From a virus: 47,662 bases of DNA. Both the position numbers and the translations under genes were made by a program. The DNA lies in IMG/VR virus record IMGVR_UViG_3300040751_005239, positions 1 to 47,662 of that record. One strand, given 5' to 3'. How positions within the stretch are numbered: position 1 is the first letter of the stretch; the number at the start of each line of letters is the position of its first letter. Under the pieces are notes generated by a model that did not search any database, was not told the DNA's origin, and saw only the letters and a list, made by a program, of their open reading frames with translations. Of the stretch, positions 36,365 to 43,744 are shown piece after piece.

Positions 36365-36833
36365 TTTTATGTTCACTCTCTATTTTACCAGATTTACGAT
36401 TAGCGTCATCTTGAAATCTCTCTACATCGTCTAAATGAGGTGTTGAAACTTCCACTGCTGAATAATCTGTCAATGCTATTACTCGATGCTTTCTTCCAAC
36501 AGGTACTACCCAACCTGTCCCAGGACCAAAAGTAAAAGATTCTAGCTCTCCTTTGTCATTTTCTAATAAAACTTCAGCTGTTCCTTCAAAAACATAGTTT
36601 GCTTCTACTTTTTTTTCATGACGCTGGAGTGAACTTCTATTACCTGCTTTCATGTGTATTAGTTTAAATGCATAAAATTCGTTCAATTCCATCCATTTTT
36701 CAAAACCCCATGGTTTATCAACTTTGTAATTGCTAAGTGATAGTACGTTTTCTTTTTTTCTTTCAATTGGTTCTTTATAATCTTGTAATGCTTTTTTAAT
36801 CCACGGATCTTTAATTTCATTATATTTCGACAT
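36354..36833 (-). CDS. Cupin, mannose-6-phosphate isomerase type II-like
   Basis: A 159-residue single-domain cupin. PWGFEKWM (41-48) followed by SSLQRHEKKVEANYVFEG gives metal ligand candidates Q70, H72 and E77; H116 and E128 complete the site. The pattern matches the isomerase domain of ManC, but without the nucleotidyltransferase part. It could isomerise or epimerise a phosphosugar, or act as a sugar dioxygenase-like cupin. It starts 14 bases inside the HAD gene end, and its stop overlaps the fusion gene start. Confidence 0.65.
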   Translation of the reverse strand: MSKYNEIKDPWIKKALQDYKEPIERKKENVLSLSNYKVDKPWGFEKWMELNEFYAFKLIHMKAGNRSSLQRHEKKVEANYVFEGTAEVLLENDKGELESFTFGPGTGWVVPVGRKHRVIALTDYSAVEVSTPHLDDVERFQDDANRKSGKIESEHKNES

Positions 36834-37185
36834 CTTTAATTCCTTTGTTTCTTTTTAAGTTGATTGCAATTGCTGTGGGTGTATCGTTATCTGGTTTTAG
36901 ATCATTAATTATATATCTTGTTCCACCGCCAATACCCATTATTAATTTATCGTAAAATATTCCTAAGTCTGATAATTGAATTTCTGTTACTTTTCTTAAA
37001 GACTCTCTCCTCCCAGTTGTTAAGATTATGTTGAACCCTTTTCTATCCCATTCAATTAATTTTTCTATTGTACCAGATAATACTTTCGGTTCTTTTTTTA
37101 CTTGATCATGAAGATTTCCAAAGCTGTATATCAATGTCCCGTCTATGTCACAAAATATTGTCTTAGGTCTTTTGTTTAATTCCAT
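36820..37185 (-). CDS. HAD-superfamily phosphatase, capsule-type
   Basis: A 121-residue small HAD phosphatase. IFCDIDGTL provides D13 and D15; LTTGRR (55-60) is motif II; the end has YIINDLKPD with the motif IV-like Asp. Its size and uncapped form resemble HAD phosphatases in capsule clusters and heptose phosphatase GmhB (which is longer). Dephosphorylation of a heptose or sugar bisphosphate between kinase and nucleotidyl transfer steps would fit. Overlaps the GT8-like stop by 10 bases. Confidence 0.65.
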   Translation of the reverse strand: MELNKRPKTIFCDIDGTLIYSFGNLHDQVKKEPKVLSGTIEKLIEWDRKGFNIILTTGRRESLRKVTEIQLSDLGIFYDKLIMGIGGGTRYIINDLKPDNDTPTAIAINLKRNKGIKDVEI

Positions 37186-37982
37186 CTTAACTTTTTCCCG
37201 AACACTAGTTCATTTAAGTAATCACTTCTTTGCTCAAAATTACCTCCTCCCGGGCCAAACTTTTTAGAACTTCCTTTGTAATGAAGAATGGAAGTTTTTT
37301 CATTTACCCAGTCCCTTTCATAACAATTGTAATATGCGCAATGAATTTTTTGAACGTTTAACTCTTTAAACTCATCTTCAAGACATGCATGCAAAAAATA
37401 ATTTTGTTCATATTGACCACCTTTTGGGGGATTGTTGTTTTTGTATCTTTCCCATGCATCAATAAACTTTAAACAATTTTTTGGATTGTTCCAAAATATA
37501 ACACCACAATTTGGATAATCAACTTGAAATTGACCTAAAATATGATCCCATGGTGTAACCGGTCTGACTGTTAAAGAAACATCAGCATCTTTATCTAGCA
37601 TTGAAAAATCGTTTCTAATAATTGCTGTATCTGCGTCTAACTGTATTACTTTTTCAACTTCGTCATGTAAAAAAAGTGATTTAAGAAAATTAATTCTATT
37701 GTCGATAATATCTCTATACTCGTTACTTTGTGTTTTAAAACCCACATTAAAATTTTTATGTTCAAATTCTAAAAATTTAATTTTATTACCTAATATCGAT
37801 TTTAGCTGTTCTTTTTGTTCTTTTAACAAACCAATGTCAGCTACAAACATGTTTTTATATTTTATATTAAGGCTTTTAATGAGATAGACTTGCTGGAGAA
37901 GATAACTGTATACATTATTACTGGCAATAACTGCTAACGTATATTCGGATATATTTTGGTTTTCTTTAGGATAAAATATCAT
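37176..37982 (-). CDS. Glycosyltransferase, GT8-like (GT-A fold)
   Basis: A 268-residue GT-A enzyme. QLDADTAI (114-121) contains the D-x-D metal motif, followed by a NCGVIFW strand (158-164) and, near the end, HYKGSSKK (234-241), the H-x-x-G-x-x-K motif of GT8. Donor and acceptor are unknown. Its start overlaps the stop of the methyltransferase (ATGA), and the next gene overlaps its own stop. Confidence 0.7.
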   Translation of the reverse strand: MIFYPKENQNISEYTLAVIASNNVYSYLLQQVYLIKSLNIKYKNMFVADIGLLKEQKEQLKSILGNKIKFLEFEHKNFNVGFKTQSNEYRDIIDNRINFLKSLFLHDEVEKVIQLDADTAIIRNDFSMLDKDADVSLTVRPVTPWDHILGQFQVDYPNCGVIFWNNPKNCLKFIDAWERYKNNNPPKGGQYEQNYFLHACLEDEFKELNVQKIHCAYYNCYERDWVNEKTSILHYKGSSKKFGPGGGNFEQRSDYLNELVFGKKLRWN

Positions 37983-38734
37983 TTTATTCTCCTAATTTTA
38001 TGAAGACGCACGCCATCAGTTGCTTCCAATACTAAGCCGTCAATACTGGCAACGACCTTTACTAATAAATTATGATATTCATCAACATTTTTTGCTCCGT
38101 TACCGTGGATTAAAATTACTCCATTGGTTACTAATATTTTATAAAATTCTTTAAACATTAATGTTAACTTTTGATCTAAATTATCATCAATAATCCAAGA
38201 TAATTGTTGCGCGTCTTTATGTTGTTTATGAGGTACCCCTTCCAGGTGAGATCTAAATACTTGCTCTATAGATCCTCTACTATTAATTAAAGCTGTTGAA
38301 TTTTCTGGTATATTTAAATTGCCTATACTGTTATAGAAATCGCAATACTTTATATTCAAGTTTTGTCTTTTCGACATTAAATAAGAATACCTGATATATT
38401 CGTTACCCATTTCGCAATCATCAATTAAAGCATCATACCCTAGGTGGTTATATCCGTGATCTCTAGCAACTTCTAAAAGCTCCCCCGGGCCAGGACCTAT
38501 ATCTATAATAAATAAATTACTTAAGTTTCTGTTTGATTCTGAGAGAATCTCTGGTGCTAAAGAATTTATATAGTTTTTAATATCTTTAATTCTTTTTTCT
38601 CTATTAGCGCATTTACGTTGAATATAATCATTTTTTAACAATTCATTGTATTCTGCTTCATCTTCTTTTGATTTAAAATCCAAAAGATCTAAACCGTCAA
38701 GATTTTTAAAATCTATTACATTAATTTTACTCAA
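37979..38734 (-). CDS. Class I SAM-dependent methyltransferase-like protein
   Basis: A 251-residue protein with motif I at 75-88 (FIIDIGPGPGELLE) followed by HLGYDAL. The C-terminal strand VILIHGNG and the RGSIEQVF segment are compatible with the Rossmann-like methyltransferase core. The N-terminus is helical and charged. Sits in a chain of glycosyltransferases with 4- to 8-base overlaps on both sides, so a glycan O- or N-methylation role is a fair inference. Confidence 0.6.
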   Translation of the reverse strand: MSKINVIDFKNLDGLDLLDFKSKEDEAEYNELLKNDYIQRKCANREKRIKDIKNYINSLAPEILSESNRNLSNLFIIDIGPGPGELLEVARDHGYNHLGYDALIDDCEMGNEYIRYSYLMSKRQNLNIKYCDFYNSIGNLNIPENSTALINSRGSIEQVFRSHLEGVPHKQHKDAQQLSWIIDDNLDQKLTLMFKEFYKILVTNGVILIHGNGAKNVDEYHNLLVKVVASIDGLVLEATDGVRLHKIRRIK

Positions 38735-39677
38735 TTTTTAATACCTCATCAAAAAAACATTCCCATTGATCAATCGCTTTTAAAGCCCATTCCTTAGAAA
38801 TATTACCTATGTTTATTGAAATTCTATCGTACAAATCTTCATTATACATTAATTTTTCTATTTTTTCTTTTATACTTAAAGCATTTCTTTCACAAAACAA
38901 ACCGCTAGTATTATCTTCTATCATTTCTTGGATTTGACCTACTCGTGTTGTTATTATAGGAACTCCACAAAGACCTGCTTCGAGCATTGAATTTGGTGCT
39001 CCTTCATGATTTGAGGCACATACAACGACGTCCAGGCTTTTATAAAAATCAGGCATATCATTATAAGTCAGCCTGTTGTCAAATCCTGCTACTACATATT
39101 CAACTTTATCCCCTAATAGCTTGCATGCATCTCTAATAAAAAAATGACCTTTGTTTTCATTTGCAATTGCGCAGTCTCTTCCTACATAACCTACTCTAAA
39201 TTTACTTTTATCTTTTTTAAACAATCTATGACTTTTACCTAATTCAAAAGGAGAAAATAAATTATAGTCATTTACATGATATGCTAATCTAATTTTATTA
39301 GTATCATAAACTGATTCTAATTTTTTAAAATATTGTTGACTTTTAGTTACCAAAAGAGGTGCAGATTGATATTCGCGCCATCCTTTGTTGTACATTCGAA
39401 AGAATACTTCTGATGTAACTTGAGAAACAACTTTACAATTATAACCTTCAGGAAATTTTATGTATTTTGTAAATATCTCTAGGTCAGGTACCCATTGCAG
39501 AAACAACATATCATATTTTTTTACACTTAAAAATTTAATAATGTCATTTTTATTTTGATCACTTACAATATCAATATCATATTTTTCAGGGTTTAAAAAC
39601 TTTTTTAAAACTTTAGCATTTTTGTGATATGCCCAATCAGGTACATCATATGTTATTAAAATATTTTTTTTATCCAT
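38727..39677 (-). CDS. Glycosyltransferase, GT4-type (GT-B fold)
   Basis: A 316-residue GT-B enzyme, with RVGYVGRDCAIANENKGHFF in the middle. The donor-site motif EGAPNSMLEAGLCGVPIITT is in the last third, followed by RVGQIQEMIED. The N-terminal domain is short, as in several phage GT4 enzymes. It overlaps its neighbours by 8 bases on each side. Substrates unknown. Confidence 0.78.
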   Translation of the reverse strand: MDKKNILITYDVPDWAYHKNAKVLKKFLNPEKYDIDIVSDQNKNDIIKFLSVKKYDMLFLQWVPDLEIFTKYIKFPEGYNCKVVSQVTSEVFFRMYNKGWREYQSAPLLVTKSQQYFKKLESVYDTNKIRLAYHVNDYNLFSPFELGKSHRLFKKDKSKFRVGYVGRDCAIANENKGHFFIRDACKLLGDKVEYVVAGFDNRLTYNDMPDFYKSLDVVVCASNHEGAPNSMLEAGLCGVPIITTRVGQIQEMIEDNTSGLFCERNALSIKEKIEKLMYNEDLYDRISINIGNISKEWALKAIDQWECFFDEVLKIE

Positions 39678-40605
39678 TTTTTAACACCTCATAAAGATAT
39701 TCAACATAATATTCGTAAGAATGAAACTTATTAATATAGTTTGAAACTTTTTTAAAATTTTCTTTGTTTTGAAAAAAATGCTTTTTTTCTTTAAATTTTT
39801 CAATATAAAGTTCTGATATGTTGTCTTTCCAGGTTATCCAATTGTTAAAATTAGATCCGTCAACTAAAAAACTTTTATCAAAAACATGTGTTGTGTTATA
39901 AGGTGTCCCTATAATCGGCGTACCACACGATTGTATTTCAAGTTGTGCATTCGAACAATAGTCTTCAATACTAAACCAGAAACAAGCAAGATAATTACCA
40001 GCAATTTTTAACAAGTCTTCTTTTTTATATTTTCCATATTCAATTACATCATATTTTATTTTTTCTTTTTCTAAGCAATTAATAAAATTAGGAAAAAGTT
40101 TGTCAAATTGATTATCTATTCTTCTTTTTTTTGCATATACTAATACTTTTTCTCTTTTAGCGTCATTATTCTTTTGTGCGTTGTCAATGGTAATACAATT
40201 TGGTAAAACTTTATAGTTTTTTGAATTTTTAAAATATTTTTTTGCATAATTTACATAAAAGTCTGCTTTGTTGAAATAAAAATCAGAATTTACGTTATTG
40301 CAAAACCATTTTTCCCATTCATCTGACAATCCTAATTCGGGTTTTTCAAATAAAACATTTGGACCCATTATAATTTTTTTATTAGGAAAGTTTTGTTTAA
40401 TTAAAAGATAAAGTTGCGGATGAAATCTTACAGAAAACCAGAAAACATCGTAAGAATTAAGTAGATTATAGTTACTTAAATGATCGTTGGTTATTGTATC
40501 TATTTCAAAATATTTTGAATTTTTAATTGCACTCAAATGATTATAATAAGCATTTCCCGGTCCCCTATTACCACCCGGGTGTGAACACATAAGTATTTTA
40601 ATCAT
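39670..40605 (-). CDS. Putative glycosyltransferase (GT-B-like)
   Basis: A 311-residue protein. It opens with a Rossmann start (KILMCSHPGGNRGPGNAYYN), and the C-terminal third has YCSNAQLEIQSCGTPIIGTP, a donor-site motif of the E-x-x-x-x-G-x-P type found in GT4-like enzymes. The central part contains a KNYKVLPNCITID segment typical before the second domain. Eight-base overlaps with both neighbouring GT genes support one translational chain. Family and substrate not fixed. Confidence 0.7.
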   Translation of the reverse strand: MIKILMCSHPGGNRGPGNAYYNHLSAIKNSKYFEIDTITNDHLSNYNLLNSYDVFWFSVRFHPQLYLLIKQNFPNKKIIMGPNVLFEKPELGLSDEWEKWFCNNVNSDFYFNKADFYVNYAKKYFKNSKNYKVLPNCITIDNAQKNNDAKREKVLVYAKKRRIDNQFDKLFPNFINCLEKEKIKYDVIEYGKYKKEDLLKIAGNYLACFWFSIEDYCSNAQLEIQSCGTPIIGTPYNTTHVFDKSFLVDGSNFNNWITWKDNISELYIEKFKEKKHFFQNKENFKKVSNYINKFHSYEYYVEYLYEVLKNG

Positions 40606-41368
40606 TTAGGAATCCTCTTTTTCTTAAAAAAACGCTAGTTTTGTGAGCCAAATCTTTATAAAATTCTCCAAAAGAATCACTTCGCGGCCGGCCTGTATTT
40701 TCTAAAAATTGATATACGTAAAGAGGATAATTAATAAAACCGACTGCACTATAATTTTTATCTCTATCTTTGAGCATATGCAGAATTGGTAAAATATATG
40801 CTTGATCTGTCCCCATTTTAATCCATTCATTGTTCCAATCTAAAAAATTACTAATTGGAATATTTTTAAATGTTTTAACTTTAAAAGTTGCCATGGCAGA
40901 TGTTATCCACGGGTCTTTATAACCATTAAATTCATTATTTGGAATTTGCTTAGATATGCCTAATTGATTGTTGTGAGAATACATCCAGTTAGTATAAACA
41001 TATTCTAGCTTTTGGTTTTGTTCGTATGAGTTTTTAATAATTTCTATAGTTCGATCGACTGAAAACCAGTCATCTCCGTCAAGAAGCATGACTATAGCTT
41101 CTGGGTTCTCAATTGTTTGGATAGCGTCATAAATATTTTTTAATCTATGCTTTCTTTTTTTATTTGAAATTAATTCTACGTGATTATAATTTTTTGCTTC
41201 TATTATTTTTTTAGCAGCATTTGTTGTGGCACCACCATCTTCTGACATGTCATCAATATAAAAATGTTTATTAGGTAAAATAGTTTGTTGAGCTACTGAT
41301 TCTATACAGTTGACTGCGAACTTATTTGCTTTGTAAGCACAAGAAATAACGTAAATTTCATTATTCAT
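40598..41368 (-). CDS. Glycosyltransferase family 2 (GT-A fold)
   Basis: A 256-residue inverting-type enzyme. YVISCAYKANKFAVNCIESV then QQTILPNKHFYIDDMSEDGG match the GT2 nucleotide-binding strands; MLLDGDDW (94-101) carries the metal D-x-D and catalytic region. The following part has the usual acceptor-side segment with WITSAMATFK. It starts in a 4-base overlap with the cupin stop and ends inside the next GT gene. A sugar-chain building role is likely. Confidence 0.8.
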   Translation of the reverse strand: MNNEIYVISCAYKANKFAVNCIESVAQQTILPNKHFYIDDMSEDGGATTNAAKKIIEAKNYNHVELISNKKRKHRLKNIYDAIQTIENPEAIVMLLDGDDWFSVDRTIEIIKNSYEQNQKLEYVYTNWMYSHNNQLGISKQIPNNEFNGYKDPWITSAMATFKVKTFKNIPISNFLDWNNEWIKMGTDQAYILPILHMLKDRDKNYSAVGFINYPLYVYQFLENTGRPRSDSFGEFYKDLAHKTSVFLRKRGFLND

Positions 41369-41718
41369 CTATTGTAATCATCCTCTAATCTAACTACGTC
41401 ATCGGGATAATAAGTACTTACCTCAGATAATGCAACATCTCCTTTTTCTGCAGAAAATCTGTGAATTGTTTTAGGCGGGATATGGTAACATTGTCCCGGC
41501 CCTAAATCAACTTTTTTAGTATTACCTGTGTATTGATTTTTAATATATAAAACCAATACCCCTCTCATGACATATATTGTTTCTTCTTTTTTTTCATGAT
41601 ACTGGAGAGACAATCTTTCTTTCATATTAATATTAATTGTTTTCCCCAAATATTTACCAGGGACATCTGCCCAGATTTCTTCCCAGCCCCATGGTTTTTG
41701 TATTATTTTTGGATTCAT
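41365..41718 (-). CDS. Cupin, mannose-6-phosphate isomerase type II-like
   Basis: A 117-residue cupin very like the isolated C-terminal domain of ManC. KPWGWEEIW at the start, LSLQYHEKKEETIYVMRG with Q39, H41 and E46 as metal ligands, H86 in KTIHRF, and the closing RLEDDYNR (110-117), close to the ManC R-F-E-D-D-Y-G-R. It probably interconverts fructose 6-phosphate and mannose 6-phosphate or a related pair. It is a second cupin of this type in the island, at the beginning of the long GT chain. ATGA-type overlaps on both sides. Confidence 0.75.
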   Translation of the reverse strand: MNPKIIQKPWGWEEIWADVPGKYLGKTININMKERLSLQYHEKKEETIYVMRGVLVLYIKNQYTGNTKKVDLGPGQCYHIPPKTIHRFSAEKGDVALSEVSTYYPDDVVRLEDDYNR

Positions 41719-43655
41719 TCTACCTCCTCCATCATAATTCTAGGCTGCTTTTTAGAAATTTTCAAATATGGTGTAGGTTTATTAAAATCTACTTTTTGAT
41801 GAAATATCCAACCTCCCATTTTTTCTTTGAGTTTGACTGACATTTCTTTAATTTCTTTTTCAGTAACTTTAGACCAAGATTTATTAAAAAACATATTGTT
41901 TTCTGGTGTATCTTTTTGTTCAATATTGTAAAGAGATAGCCAGTGTTTTGTCCAATAATCTCGATATGTTTTAATTTTTCTTTCTAAGTTAAACCAACTG
42001 TAATGATAGACACCAGGAAGTTCATTGATAACATTTTCAAACCATTTTTCGTAATTCTTAATTAAATTTTTGTCTTTGTTTTGCAACATTTGCATTCTAA
42101 CATTATGCACTTCAGGTGTATAAAAAGTTGCGCAAGGTACTGGCTTTAGAGATGTTTTATCAATGTAATCACAACCATCAGTACCTTGAAGCGCATACAA
42201 GTTACCTTCGTCATCAAATTTTCGCAAACTTCCTGGAATTCCGTGTGTTATATAACTATGATTCTTGCTTAGTCTCCATTTCCATGGATTAACATCACAT
42301 CTAACTTTTTCGGGCCCACCCCAATATTCAACAATAGGCAAAGCTAAAAGATGTACTGACTTTGGTAATTTTTTGGCCAAAATCTTAATTTTTTTTGCAT
42401 CATCTTCATGAACAATTTCATCTGAATCTTGTTGCCAACACCAATCCATACTACAACGGCTTCTTGCGTCAGCTTTTAGTTCTCCGTCAAAAACAGCAAA
42501 TCTTTTATGATTATAATCTTTGATACGCTGATATACCTTTAGTTTTTCTTCTTTATCTGCCCACTCTGTTAATTTTTCCCATGTACCATCATCAGAGCCT
42601 CCATCAGCGACTACAACTTCATCACAAAATTGCAACATTGATTGTATACTCTGTTTCCACGGATAATCACTGTTAATTACATTTTTTGTTGTCATATAAC
42701 CACTTATTTTTATTTCTCTGTTAACATGTCGTTCAATCTCGTCCCAAAAACGTTTATGTCCATCAAGAAGGTAAGCCTCAATTTCATCAGGTTCACCTCC
42801 CCACCATTCTTCACTCATATGCTGCACATTATCGTTGATATAAAGTTGAAGTCCCAATAAACTTGCCTCAATAACGATTCTTGGACATGTATCACCACCA
42901 AGAGGCATAAAAGCAAAACCTTCATATGCTGATAAAGTTCTTAATAAATCTGAATATGCTAGACCTGAGAGGATATCGTATTCAGCTTTGCCATCTAAAA
43001 ATTCAGTTAATTTTTGTTTTGTCTCTTCGATGCCTTTAATCCAGGAATTTGAACCAATAATTGCCCATTTGCCATTTGTTCCATTTTCTTTTCTTGCCTT
43101 GCACAAAGATTCAATTTGTTCTAAATCTTTAACATCGAATACCGATGATAGCCTTATTGACTTTTCGTCTGTTAAAAATGGAAAACGTTTTTGATATCTT
43201 TGTTTTTGTTTATCAGACATCCAAAATATTTTTTCGGCACCAGCAAAGAATGATGAAATAAACTTACCATAATCTTCATTATGACAATTACAATCTTCAC
43301 CTGTTTCTTTTTTGTGTAATTCTATTGAGCGATATCGACAAAACTTATAATCGTATTCAGTAATAAAATAATAAAGATTAGCAACAATCACTGGGATTAA
43401 ATTTAAATTCATTTGCGAAAAATTAAAAAAAATCCAAGTTTTATTAACGCCTTGTTGAATCAGTTGATCTGTTAGATCACTTGATTTAAGCTTATAGGTT
43501 TTATAGGGGCTAGTTCCAAACAATGCCTCTGTCGTAAGCTCAGCACCTCCAGAGTATTCATCAGTGAATAGGTCAGCCACAAAGATAACATCTGCTTCTT
43601 GAAATTCATATGCATTTCTATTTTTCTTGGTCTCAAACACGCTTTGCGAGAACAT
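41715..43655 (-). CDS. Two-domain glycosyltransferase (GT4-like + GT2-like)
   Basis: A 646-residue protein with two enzyme parts. Residues about 20-305 resemble a GT-B/GT4 domain, with AIIGSNSWIKGIEETKQKL and a donor-site run GGDTCPRIVIEASLLGLQLY. Residues about 315-500 are a GT2 domain: VVVADGGSDDGTWEKL (347-362) is the nucleotide motif and WQQDSDEIV (407-415) the metal motif. The last 140 residues are helical. GGAGG lies 8 bases before the ATG. First gene of the sugar island in transcription order. Fusion suggests two successive sugar transfers, an inference. Confidence 0.72.
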   Translation of the reverse strand: MFSQSVFETKKNRNAYEFQEADVIFVADLFTDEYSGGAELTTEALFGTSPYKTYKLKSSDLTDQLIQQGVNKTWIFFNFSQMNLNLIPVIVANLYYFITEYDYKFCRYRSIELHKKETGEDCNCHNEDYGKFISSFFAGAEKIFWMSDKQKQRYQKRFPFLTDEKSIRLSSVFDVKDLEQIESLCKARKENGTNGKWAIIGSNSWIKGIEETKQKLTEFLDGKAEYDILSGLAYSDLLRTLSAYEGFAFMPLGGDTCPRIVIEASLLGLQLYINDNVQHMSEEWWGGEPDEIEAYLLDGHKRFWDEIERHVNREIKISGYMTTKNVINSDYPWKQSIQSMLQFCDEVVVADGGSDDGTWEKLTEWADKEEKLKVYQRIKDYNHKRFAVFDGELKADARSRCSMDWCWQQDSDEIVHEDDAKKIKILAKKLPKSVHLLALPIVEYWGGPEKVRCDVNPWKWRLSKNHSYITHGIPGSLRKFDDEGNLYALQGTDGCDYIDKTSLKPVPCATFYTPEVHNVRMQMLQNKDKNLIKNYEKWFENVINELPGVYHYSWFNLERKIKTYRDYWTKHWLSLYNIEQKDTPENNMFFNKSWSKVTEKEIKEMSVKLKEKMGGWIFHQKVDFNKPTPYLKISKKQPRIMMEEVE

Positions 43656-43731
43656 AAAAAATCCTCCAAAAATTTAATTATTCTTAGAGAATATTAACCT
43701 ATTTTTCAGAGAGTTAAAATTTTATTTATTT
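43656..43731 (-). other. 76-base intergenic region between fibre and sugar island
   Basis: The largest gap in the window. It holds a GGAGG ribosome site (43663-43667) for the glycosyltransferase, a 6-base-pair hairpin with 3-base loop (43679-43693), and a T5 run downstream. It also holds one copy of a 13-base repeat that also covers the fibre gene end. The hairpin is too AT-rich and the T-run too far to call a terminator. No clear -10/-35 pair. It is the natural border between two modules. Confidence 0.4.
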
Positions 43732-43744
43732 TTAACCTATTTTT
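43694..43744 (-). repeat. 13-base direct repeat at the fibre gene end
   Basis: The plus-strand sequence TTAACCTATTTTT occurs at 43694-43706 and again at 43732-43744, 38 bases apart. The second copy holds the last codons and stop of the fibre gene, and the first lies in the gap. It may be a leftover of a small duplication or recombination at the module border; chance is possible in AT-rich DNA. Confidence 0.45.
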
